Assembly (NCBI GenBank): GCA_030614715.1
Contig: JAUWTM010000013.1
Location: 1 to 45,450, forward strand
Source of the DNA: Planctomycetota bacterium
GTDB taxonomy: Bacteria > JAJVIF01 > JAPKYR01
Direction: 5' to 3'
Length of the DNA: 45,450 nt
Below, piece by piece: positions 1 to 7,256 of this stretch (position 1 is its first letter; the number at the start of each line of letters is the position of its first letter). The position numbers and the translations under genes were made by a program. The notes under the pieces are model-generated. The model was not told the DNA's origin. It did not search any database and worked only from the letters and a program-made list of their open reading frames with translations.

Positions 1-2
1 AA

Positions 3-476
3 GTGTTGAACTCGCCGGCAATGGATGAATTTCTCGCGGCATTCAGGGAACCGGACAACGCAAGGTGGCGGTACGAGCGCGCGAGGGAGACCGATTCGGA
101 CTGGCTGCCGCTTTATTACCTGGGCAACAGCCTTCTCGGGGACAGGATGTACGAGGAAGCACAGGAGTTGTTCCTCGACTGCCTCAGGCTCGATCCACAG
201 CACGAATTCATCCGTCGCAACTGCCTCTACTACCTTGGTATCTGCGCCTATCGGGGTGAACAGTACAGCCTTGCGCGTCAGAACTTCCAGGACGCGGGAG
301 TTATAGCTGCCGACCTTTTCCTTGATAAGCATCCGGCCTACGACGGATACATCCCGATAAACCGTCTCGATTCATGGTTCTCGTCCTGCACCGACTGGCT
401 GTCGCGGTGCGACTGGCGCGATCACGCCGAGGGTGAAGTCGGCTGGACCGGTGTGAGAATAATCACCGATGAATGA
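3..476 (+). CDS. TPR-repeat protein, 5' end outside window
   Basis: The reading frame is open to the left edge, so the GTG at position 3 is probably internal and the true start lies outside. The 157 visible residues contain helical TPR-like pairs: LYYLGNSLLGDRMYEEAQEL near residues 37-56, then YYLGICAYRGEQYSLARQNF near 76-95. They end in a Trp/Cys-rich tail (SCTDWLSRCDW) outside the repeats. TPRs are protein-interaction scaffolds, and no enzymatic motif is visible. The stop overlaps the start of the radical SAM gene by 8 bases, so the two are very likely co-translated. A scaffold or substrate-presenting role for that enzyme is inference. The family beyond TPR is not recognised. Confidence 0.7.
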   Translation: MLNSPAMDEFLAAFREPDNARWRYERARETDSDWLPLYYLGNSLLGDRMYEEAQELFLDCLRLDPQHEFIRRNCLYYLGICAYRGEQYSLARQNFQDAGVIAADLFLDKHPAYDGYIPINRLDSWFSSCTDWLSRCDWRDHAEGEVGWTGVRIITDE

Positions 477-1113
477 TCGACCGATGGAATCCCGTCTCGC
501 AATACATGCCGTCATTCCACGGACGTCGACAAACGGTCCGGGTATCCGTTACGGAATATGGGTACAGGGATGCGAAAGAAAATGCGAGGGATGTTTCAAT
601 CCGTTGATGCTTCCGGAACTACCGGGGAATGCAGGAGAATTTGTCCCGCCTGCTAATCCGGGATGGATCGATGTAAAAACGCTTGTCGGGATGATCGAGG
701 AGGAGCACGAGAAGGATCCGGTCGAGGGAATAATTGTCTCGGGCGGCGAACCGTTCGATCAACCGGAACCACTACACAAGCTTTTCAAACGTGTGCGGGA
801 GGTTGGAATGTCGGTGTTGGTTTTTACGGGTTACACGTACGATGAATTACTTGCGAAACCGGAAACAGTGAAATTTTTTAAACCGGAATCGATTGTCGAT
901 GTGCTGATCGATGGTCCGTATGATCGTGAATTGCCAGTTGAGGGGGAACTTAGGGGAAGTGCGAACCAGCAGATACGATTACTTACCGACCGCTATAACG
1001 AAGATGATCTGAGTCCACCGGGTCCGCTTGAATGCATAATACAGGCTGACGGGTCGGTATCGGTTACGGGGTTTACACGGCCTCCGTATGGGAGAGATCA
1101 GGGATCGGGTTGA
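469..1113 (+). CDS. Radical SAM activating enzyme, NrdG-like (4Fe-4S single-cluster family)
   Basis: The 214-residue protein has the radical SAM cluster motif CERKCEGC (CxxxCxxC) near residues 35-42, preceded by RYGIWVQG. Later come the SAM-contacting SGGEPFDQP, the strand VLVFTGYTYDEL, DVLIDGPYD and RGSANQ. DGPYD and RGSANQ are typical of NrdG-type activases, which reductively cleave SAM to install a glycyl radical on a partner. No anaerobic ribonucleotide reductase or other glycyl-radical enzyme lies in the window, so the substrate is unknown. It may be further upstream with the overlapping TPR gene. The start ATG lies inside the end of the TPR gene. The 3' end overlaps the end of the convergent lipoprotein gene by 16 bases. 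The superfamily call is secure; calling it the true nrdG is not. Confidence 0.85.
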   Translation: MNDRPMESRLAIHAVIPRTSTNGPGIRYGIWVQGCERKCEGCFNPLMLPELPGNAGEFVPPANPGWIDVKTLVGMIEEEHEKDPVEGIIVSGGEPFDQPEPLHKLFKRVREVGMSVLVFTGYTYDELLAKPETVKFFKPESIVDVLIDGPYDRELPVEGELRGSANQQIRLLTDRYNEDDLSPPGPLECIIQADGSVSVTGFTRPPYGRDQGSG

Positions 1114-2671
1114 TCGATGGAAATTTTCATGAGGTAGGCGTCGCTGAGCCTGAACCAGCCTTCAGCATCTGCCGCTGGTGAATTCATCATGGCATCAACC
1201 TCGTCTTCAGACCAGCCAAATGCATTAGCAAGATAATCGATCTCATAATAGATGGGATAAGTACCTCCAATGATGAAAGCATCATCGCCTGTTATTTCAA
1301 GTACCAGGGGTTGAAAAAAGCTCCCAGTACCCCGCCATGTTATTGTCCATACGGTTTGCCATAGACGAACATGCCTGTTAAGAGCAGTAAACTCAACTGG
1401 TTGCTGTTCCGAAGCCAAGCGATCCATAAAATCTGGTTCATATTCTCGCTTGATCGAGAATAAGTCAGCATTTGAGTCGGATTGGAGATACCCTCTCCAT
1501 CCATCAGTCGAATAGATAGTGACAGACTCAACAGTTTCACCGGGTCCGATATCGAGTTCAGACTCAGAAGCGGCGATCATTCTGCCATCCGTCGAAAAGA
1601 CAAAGCGACCGCGTGCTAATAATTCATCGACGTTAATATCGTTTCGGAAATTGTGGCAGTCCCAGGTTGAGGTCCAGCGATACGTGCCCTCTGAGTTGTA
1701 AGTAGTCAAGTATTCAGTACAGGTTTCGAAGGGTACATGAATATCCTGTTCAGGACCCGGGTCGAAATCAATCGTTTCGAAAAAAAGTTACCACCAAGGT
1801 ACACATTGCCATCTACATCAGTTGTAAGGTGTTGAACATCTTCGTAGCCAGGGCCACCGAACGACCTGGACCAGAGATGATTCCCGGATGGATCGGTCTT
1901 AATCAGAAGAACATCCGAGACTCCGTAAAACCTATGCCCCCCGATATCTTCGTCGATATAAATATGGACCTGCTGATCTTTAAGTAGGCGAAAGTGCAGT
2001 TCTGGTTCCCACGTCCCCGCAATATAGATATTCTCTTCATGGTCCATAACTGCGATACAATTTCGTAAACTGGGCCAAGTCCGGACCCATCTGAAATAGC
2101 CGTCGGGATCGAAGGAAGACAGATAGGCCTGGGGACCGTCAGCCTTTCTGGATTCTGTAACGTCTTGACTGGGATCGAAATCTATCTCGCCGGAGAACGT
2201 GCCAGTAACATAGATATTCCCCACTGAATCGACTAGGACACCATTGGCATCATCATAACCCCCTTCTCCCCAGGTAATTGCCCACAGGACATTACCGCTG
2301 CTGTCGTGCTTCCCCAGGGTTGCATCGTATGCGCCTTCGGCGTTCCCGGTGTAACGGTAATGGCCCGGATCCAGGTCCGGGCGGCGTGCGAAATTGCTCA
2401 CGACAAGAATATTGCCTTCATTATCGATCGCGATGTCGGCTACGGATTCATCGCCGAGACGGCTGCCCCAGGTCTCGACCCACTCGACAGTGACGTCGCC
2501 GGGATCGAGGTCGCCGGTGACGGTGAGTTCGAAGGGATCGAAGTCGTTGGGATCGGGTCCGGACGGTTCGTTATCTGTCCGCGGGAAATCGCATGCCGTG
2601 CAGCATATGGCAAACAGTATTACGATGATGATCAGGACAAGGATAGTAATATTTTCTGGATTTCTATTCAT
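1098..2671 (-). pseudogene. SBBP-type beta-propeller lipoprotein, frameshifted as sequenced
   Basis: Two reading frames together encode one protein of about 520 residues, the length of the two upstream paralogues. The N-terminal part (start 2671) has a lipoprotein signal ending in lipobox CTAC at Cys27, then the family signature DPFELTVTGDLDPGDVTVEW and repeated NIYVTGTFSGEIDFDP units. After YLGGNFF the frame breaks at a run of seven A on the plus strand (1780-1786). The neighbouring frame continues at once as ETIDFDPGPEQDI and runs to a conserved C-terminus (AYLMKIS). One added base or two removed bases restores the whole protein. The start overlaps the stop of the paralogue upstream (ATGA). 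Likely an outer-membrane-anchored beta-propeller of unknown ligand. The break may be a sequencing error, decay or phase variation. Confidence 0.85.
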
Positions 2672-4257
2672 CGTCCCGTGGTATTGATCTCGAATGCGCT
2701 TTCATCGAAGGTCAGTTTCATGAGGAAAGCCTCGGATGTAGAAGCATACCGTCTATCATTTACAACCAGATCCCGATAAACACCCCTACACTCCTGTCGC
2801 AATAGGTAGCGCGTGTAAATACCTGAAACTACAATGTCTCGTGAACCGATAGTGTTCATTAACAGGGACCTTTCCGGACCCGGCCCACCCCAGGTTACCT
2901 CCCACGCGTCGCTGAAATCCTCGTTTAAATAATGCAGCACAAAGTCTGTTACTCCCCTGGAACTGGAACCCGGCCCTGATAACATTGTGGCTGAATCCCA
3001 GGACTGCTCGTCCAGCCTGAGCCACATGCAATGATCATCCACGGTGCAGATCGGCCCGCCGCCGTCCGAGACAGTATTATCGGTGTGCTCTGTCGGGATG
3101 AATTCACCATCTGTGGTAAATTCTCTCAACCACAATATGCATCGCTCATCGACTGACATCCGTACCGCGGATTCATCAACCGAGGATTCAAACTTATACT
3201 GGCCAGATACGATCAAATGGTCATCTATAATACAAAGCCCACTGACAACCGTCCAGTCGCGGTCTCCCCACGTTTGCGACCACCTGTAATTACCGTCCGA
3301 CGAGTACGATACCAGGTACGCATCGAACATTCTCGGCGACTCGTGACGAGTCGATTCAATCAATGGATCGAATGTAATGTCGAAATTAAAACTTCCGAGG
3401 AGATAAATGTTATCCTCCGTATCCTGCGTGAGAAATCCGACCAGGTCCGGGCCTTCGCCGCCGAACCCGCGACCCCACACGTAATTGCCCGACATATCCA
3501 GCTTGAGGAGGAAATCATCGAATCCAATGATGGCTTCGTACAATTCGACGCCCGGGCCGGGATCGAGATCGAACGCAACTCGATCGGAACCCTCGCTGAA
3601 ATCCTGAGACATGGTATTAATCCTGCCGACACCGTAAAGATAACTGTCATCCCCAACCAGCAAATGCGTTATATATCCCGGCCAGGTAGTCACCCAGCGG
3701 AAATTGCCTTCTGGATCGTACGATGCGAGCCAGCCGCAGTGCTCGTCGGCAAATCGTGTTTCCACGTTTTCATCCGACGGATCGAAATCGATCTGACCGC
3801 TGTACCATCCCCCGATGTAAGTATTCCCAGCCTCATCGACAGCTATTCCAATACAGGTGTTCGCATTCCATTTATTCAGGGTTAACTCCCACAACAATTC
3901 ACCATCCGGATCGTATTTAAGCAAGTACGTTGTCTTGAAGGAGGATAAATTGGACAGTTCAGGATTAGAGAGATCGAAATCGACAGGACCTTCAAATGAT
4001 CCGATCACGTAGATATTTCCGTCTTTATCCGAAGCCAGATCAGATATGAAGATATCTTCGGGAGCCGCCCAAGTTCGGACCCAGTCGACTGAAACATCGT
4101 CAGCGTCAAGATCACCTGAAACGGTAAGCTCGAATGGATCGATCCTTGTCGGATCGGTTCGAGCAGAAAACGGATTGCATCCGAGCAGACATACAAGGAC
4201 TAGTGTAATAACCAGACAGAAATCAATTCCCGATCTATATTCGTTATGGAATTTCAT
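2668..4257 (-). CDS. SBBP-type beta-propeller lipoprotein (middle paralogue)
   Basis: This 529-residue protein starts with a lipoprotein signal peptide whose lipobox LLGC puts the lipidated Cys at residue 27. It then has the family signature IDPFELTVSGDLD followed by VDWVRTW. The body is a series of blades with the pattern NIYVIGSFEGPVDFD and a WVTTWPG or WSQTWGD strand, roughly 60 residues apart, as in SBBP/beta-propeller repeat proteins. The C-terminus ends in SEAFLMKLTFDES, matching the AYLMKIS and TYLMKIS ends of its neighbours. Both ends overlap adjacent genes by four bases (ATGA), so it is the middle gene of a translationally coupled trio. Acidic DFDP motifs could bind calcium (inference). 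Probably surface or periplasmic; the ligand is unknown. Confidence 0.85.
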   Translation of the reverse strand: MKFHNEYRSGIDFCLVITLVLVCLLGCNPFSARTDPTRIDPFELTVSGDLDADDVSVDWVRTWAAPEDIFISDLASDKDGNIYVIGSFEGPVDFDLSNPELSNLSSFKTTYLLKYDPDGELLWELTLNKWNANTCIGIAVDEAGNTYIGGWYSGQIDFDPSDENVETRFADEHCGWLASYDPEGNFRWVTTWPGYITHLLVGDDSYLYGVGRINTMSQDFSEGSDRVAFDLDPGPGVELYEAIIGFDDFLLKLDMSGNYVWGRGFGGEGPDLVGFLTQDTEDNIYLLGSFNFDITFDPLIESTRHESPRMFDAYLVSYSSDGNYRWSQTWGDRDWTVVSGLCIIDDHLIVSGQYKFESSVDESAVRMSVDERCILWLREFTTDGEFIPTEHTDNTVSDGGGPICTVDDHCMWLRLDEQSWDSATMLSGPGSSSRGVTDFVLHYLNEDFSDAWEVTWGGPGPERSLLMNTIGSRDIVVSGIYTRYLLRQECRGVYRDLVVNDRRYASTSEAFLMKLTFDESAFEINTTGR

Positions 4258-5816
4258 TGATCCGGACTATCCCCAGCCGTAGGATTCTCAGCAATGGAAA
4301 TCTTCATCAGATAGGTGTCGTTAGTCGTTATAAAACCACCCGGACCGAGTTCCATGTCGCTGTATACACCCTGAAGGTCATCGCTGCCAAGGTAGTAACT
4401 GTAGGAGCCTGCTACAACAAATTCATAGTCATTTAAAACCACCATATGCGGGAACAACTCAAGTCCAGGGCCACCCCATGTTATGTCCCAAATCCGGTCA
4501 CCATCGGGCGTGAATCGACTCAGCGAAACATCATCTGCGCCATGAGGCCAGAAGAATTGCATATCCTGACCAAGCCGTACATCATTTTTAACAAGCGTGT
4601 AAATGGAACCGTCGGGACCTCCATATACAAGTCCATCGCGGTCCAGGCCGTAATTTTCAATGGTAGAAGCCCATTGATAGTCACCGTTAGTAGTGTAACT
4701 GATGAGGTACATGTCGAGAAAGTGTTTTTCAGATTGATTTGAAAGGTCCTCCGACGGACCGGGGTCGAAATCGAGCTGGAAGGTGTATTCACCAGTCATA
4801 AACACATTATTATTCAATGTGCAAACACCAGAGGAGTTAGTAATACCTTGCGCACCCAGTGTGTGTGACCATCTGTAATCACCGTCTGATGATAACGAGA
4901 GCAGGTATCCATCTAAGTCACCCGAAGCTGTGTGTACTGCCGTGCCGGGACCGGGATCGAAGTCCACATCATCCCTAAAACCACCCACGATATAGATATT
5001 GTTCTCTGAGTCATGAGTAATATCTCTGCCGTTATCAGATTCCGCTCCACCATAAGCCCGGGACCATATGTAGTTCCCGTCTGTGTCGATCTTCAGCACC
5101 AGTACATCCGTATAACCTCCCAGTTCGTACATGCTGGTTTCGGGACCGGGGTCGATGTCGATAAATCCGTCTTCTGTCGCAAATCTTGTTAGGTTAGCAG
5201 TAATTAAATCACTTACGACATATACACCTCCATCGTTATCTACGATCACATGAAATCCCGTTGCGCACGGCCACGTGTTCACCCAACGGAAATTCCCGTC
5301 TGAATCATATGATGCCAGAAATCCATCCTGCTCAACTGCAGTCCGGACAAATTCACCAGAAATTGACGGATCAAAATCAACACTGTTCTCATATCTACCG
5401 GTAATGTATATGTTTCCAGCATCATCCAGATCAAGCCCGCATGCCAAGCGAAAGTTCTCACCCTCCAGATTTATCACCCAGATAAATTCACCGGTGGGGG
5501 AATATTTCGCGAAGTACAAGTTATTGTCGTATGATTTCGCGATCTCCTCGGCTTCACCCGGGTCGAAATCGACCTCACCGTCAAAAGAACCAAGGCAATA
5601 AAAATAGCCATCGTCATCGACGGCCAGGTCACAGAAGAGCATGAATCCAGGACCTCCCCAGGTACGGACCCAATCGACCGATACATCTTCCTCGTTTAAA
5701 TCACCTAACACAGCAAGCTCGAAGGGATCGATCTCGGTTAGATCGGGATTTTTATTGCATCCAGCAAATGAGAAAAAAAGTAAGATGAGTACAATCCCTG
5801 TAATTACCTGTCTCAT
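4254..5816 (-). CDS. SBBP-type beta-propeller lipoprotein (first paralogue of the trio)
   Basis: This is the first gene of the three-lipoprotein operon, 520 residues long. The ATG at 5816 is preceded by a strong ribosome binding site (AGGAGGGAAC then ATG). The signal peptide ends in lipobox FAGC with Cys20. The signature IDPFELAVLGDLNEEDVSVD follows, then blades of the form DLAVDDDGYFYCLGSFDGEV, NIYITGRYENSVDFDP and NIYIVGGFRDDVDFDPGPG, with recurrent WVRTWGGPG and WSHTLG strands. It ends TYLMKISIAENP. The domain plan is identical to the next two genes, so the cluster arose by tandem duplication. An intrinsic terminator separates it from the cold-shock gene upstream, so it must have its own promoter or rely on read-through. 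Function unknown; probably an exported propeller. Confidence 0.87.
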   Translation of the reverse strand: MRQVITGIVLILLFFSFAGCNKNPDLTEIDPFELAVLGDLNEEDVSVDWVRTWGGPGFMLFCDLAVDDDGYFYCLGSFDGEVDFDPGEAEEIAKSYDNNLYFAKYSPTGEFIWVINLEGENFRLACGLDLDDAGNIYITGRYENSVDFDPSISGEFVRTAVEQDGFLASYDSDGNFRWVNTWPCATGFHVIVDNDGGVYVVSDLITANLTRFATEDGFIDIDPGPETSMYELGGYTDVLVLKIDTDGNYIWSRAYGGAESDNGRDITHDSENNIYIVGGFRDDVDFDPGPGTAVHTASGDLDGYLLSLSSDGDYRWSHTLGAQGITNSSGVCTLNNNVFMTGEYTFQLDFDPGPSEDLSNQSEKHFLDMYLISYTTNGDYQWASTIENYGLDRDGLVYGGPDGSIYTLVKNDVRLGQDMQFFWPHGADDVSLSRFTPDGDRIWDITWGGPGLELFPHMVVLNDYEFVVAGSYSYYLGSDDLQGVYSDMELGPGGFITTNDTYLMKISIAENPTAGDSPDQ

Positions 5817-5829
5817 GTTCCCTCCTACG

Positions 5830-5853
5830 AAAAAAACCGGTCGGGACCGGTTT
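5830..5853 (-). terminator. Rho-independent terminator after cold-shock gene
   Basis: A perfect 9-bp stem (AAACCGGTC with GACCGGTTT, 2-base loop) is followed on the minus strand by a run of T. It lies between the cold-shock gene end at 5884 and the lipoprotein start at 5816, so it ends the cold-shock transcript. Confidence 0.85.
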
Positions 5854-5883
5854 CTATTTACTCAATCACACACCCTGTTGAAG

Positions 5884-6090
5884 CTACTCGGAGTGGCTCA
5901 GCACATTTCTCGCCTGGGGTCCCTTGTGGCTGATGACAAGATCGAACTGCACCTTCTCCCCCGGTGTCAGAGTCCGGTAGCCCTCTCCCGGTATCGCCGT
6001 GTAATGGACGAAAACATCTTTGCCTTCCTGCGTGGTAATAAAACCATACCCTTTCTTGGGGTCAAACCATTTAACAATACCGTCTGCCAC
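5884..6090 (-). CDS. Cold-shock domain protein, CspA family
   Basis: This 68-residue single-domain OB-fold protein begins MADGIVKWFDPKKGYGFI. RNP1 is KGYGFI and RNP2 is VFVHY, the aromatic patches that bind single-stranded RNA or DNA, and length and layout match the CspA family. The ATG follows AAGGAGTTCA, a good ribosome binding site. A promoter at 6117-6146 and a terminator at 5830-5853 make it a monocistronic unit. It acts in the cytoplasm as an RNA chaperone. The predicted leader is only about 20 nt, too short for the long cold-responsive leader of E. coli cspA, so it may be constitutive (inference). A second, longer cold-shock protein lies at 6636-6902. Confidence 0.95.
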   Translation of the reverse strand: MADGIVKWFDPKKGYGFITTQEGKDVFVHYTAIPGEGYRTLTPGEKVQFDLVISHKGPQARNVLSHSE

Positions 6091-6116
6091 ATTGAACTCC
6101 TTGATGGATTTACAAG

Positions 6117-6146
6117 ATAGTACACCTCATGCAGGGGGGGTGTCAA
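6117..6146 (-). promoter_or_regulatory. Sigma70-like promoter for cold-shock gene
   Basis: On the minus strand TTGACA (6146-6141) is followed after 18 bases by TACTAT (6122-6117). The start codon of the cold-shock gene is 27 bases below the -10 box, giving a very short leader. Confidence 0.65.
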
Positions 6147-6155
6147 GGTGACCAA

Positions 6156-6593
6156 TTACGTCTGATTGGATGTGTTTAAATCCTCTGCATCAGGGGCATG
6201 CGAGGATTTTTCCACTCTCGCACCGCCGAGGTGTCCGGCGACAAGAAGAATCGCGAGCGCGAGCAATGCCTGGTCGGAGAACAGCGGGTATGCGGGATGA
6301 TCGAAAAGCGGCGAGAGGACGTCGCCGCCCAACCGCCACCCGATGACGACAATCGCGGTGACGATCGATCCGAACATGCCGCAGAGACGTCCTGTGTCGG
6401 GTGAAATTTTAGCCGCAATCCAGCCGGATACGTAACTGACTATCGCGACAATGACCAGCGGGATTAAATAAGTGACGGGAAAAGCACGTCCGCCCCAGTC
6501 TGAGAGGTCGGGGTTGAACGGCAGCAGGTTGTAGACCGCCAGGTTGATTATCGCGCCGAGGAGGGCACCAAGAATTGTTCGAACGACCACCAT
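6156..6593 (-). CDS. Small integral membrane protein, hypothetical
   Basis: The protein has 145 residues and about four hydrophobic segments: near 2-25 (VVVRTILGALLGAIINLAVY), 40-62 (VTYLIPLVIVAIVSYVSGWI), 70-90 (GMFGSIVTAIVVIGW) and 106-123 (ALLALAILLVAGHLGGA). A polar C-terminal tail follows. No catalytic or transport motif is recognised. It sits between two cold-shock genes on the same strand. Its stop lies ten bases before the -35 box of the downstream cold-shock promoter, so the genes are adjacent but that gene has its own promoter. A role in the cold response or membrane adaptation is only a guess from position. Confidence 0.75.
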   Translation of the reverse strand: MVVVRTILGALLGAIINLAVYNLLPFNPDLSDWGGRAFPVTYLIPLVIVAIVSYVSGWIAAKISPDTGRLCGMFGSIVTAIVVIGWRLGGDVLSPLFDHPAYPLFSDQALLALAILLVAGHLGGARVEKSSHAPDAEDLNTSNQT

Positions 6594-6635
6594 TAGAATT
6601 TACCCAGCGCAGGATAGACTCTGAACGCGGTCAGG

Positions 6636-6902
6636 TCAACCTGCGGGCGGCTGCTCGATGAGAATATCGTTGGAGTTTTCCTGTTGTTCAGGTAAGTCCG
6701 GATTCAGGCGACGCACGTTTTTAGCCTGGTAACCGCGCGTTGTGTCCACGAGTTCGAACTCTACCTCTTCCTCCGCGTGCAGGATACGGAAACCTTCTCC
6801 CATTATCTGAGTGTGGTGAACGAAGACCTCGGTGTCAGATTCAATTGTGATGAATCCGTAGCCTTTCTCCGGGCTAAACCATTTAACCCATCCCCTGATC
6901 AT
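6636..6902 (-). CDS. Cold-shock domain protein with C-terminal tail
   Basis: The start is placed at the ATG at 6902 (MIRGWVKWFSPEKGYGFITI) because a G-rich ribosome binding site (AAGGGGGTTGGT) precedes it. The longer upstream frame would add 22 residues unlike the family. RNP1 is KGYGFI and RNP2 is VFVHH, followed by a conserved beta-barrel core. Unlike the 68-residue neighbour it has a tail of about 20 residues (NPDLPEQQENSNDILIEQ) that is acidic and probably disordered. It binds nucleic acid in the cytoplasm. It shares the order GEGFRIL/GEGYRTL and V-F-L with the gene at 5884, suggesting a local duplication followed by tail gain. A promoter lies upstream at 6940-6968. Confidence 0.93.
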   Translation of the reverse strand: MIRGWVKWFSPEKGYGFITIESDTEVFVHHTQIMGEGFRILHAEEEVEFELVDTTRGYQAKNVRRLNPDLPEQQENSNDILIEQPPAG

Positions 6903-6939
6903 ACCAACCCCCTTGTTGGATACGAGTTTTAACGACAGT

Positions 6940-6968
6940 ATTGTAGCATAGCATTTGATAAGGTACAA
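6940..6968 (-). promoter_or_regulatory. Candidate promoter for second cold-shock gene
   Basis: On the minus strand TTGTAC (6968-6963) is followed after 17 bases by TACAAT (6945-6940), about 38 bases before the chosen ATG. The -10 box is near consensus and the -35 matches at the first three bases. Confidence 0.5.
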
Positions 6969-7061
6969 ATAACCTATAATAAGAAGTATTTAATTAAGAT
7001 AAGCATTTGATTACAATCATATTAAATCTGATTGGCTATTGGTCGGAGAGTTCTGCAAAAT

Positions 7062-7100
7062 GGGGACACCAGCATTTCGAGGACGAAATGTGGTGTCCCC
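7062..7100. repeat. GGGGAC palindrome, REP-like hairpin 1
   Basis: GGGGACACCAGCATTTCG and its near-perfect inverse (CGAAATGTGGTGTCCCC) flank a 4-base loop. The only difference is a one-base bulge. The GGGGAC tip resembles intergenic REP-type elements. No coding sense is seen. Confidence 0.7.
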
Positions 7101-7136
7101 TGTATCAATCGGCATCAGTAATATTAAGAATGAAAC

Positions 7137-7219
7137 GGGGACAGGCACCAAAATTTGCCGCGACCATTTTAGAAGGTCATCGAGATCACAGTTGTCGGCA
7201 AATTTCGTCGCCAGTCCCC
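7137..7219. repeat. GGGGAC inverted-repeat element 2
   Basis: The ends GGGGACAGGCACCAAAATTT and the inverse of GGGGACTGGCGACGAAATTT are imperfect terminal inverted repeats around an inner GACC/GGTC stem. The element is 83 bases long. It sits just downstream of the exchanger gene on its 3' side and could act as a transcription stop or as a non-autonomous REP/MITE unit. No transposase is nearby. Confidence 0.65.
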
Positions 7220-7256
7220 TATGGACGACGCATTGCCATGCGCCGCTACGGGTCAG

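Noticed and set aside
2306-2779. 157-codon plus-strand frame across the propeller lipoproteins
   Set aside because: Antisense to a well-supported gene with lipobox and repeats; the long frame is a by-product of codon bias.
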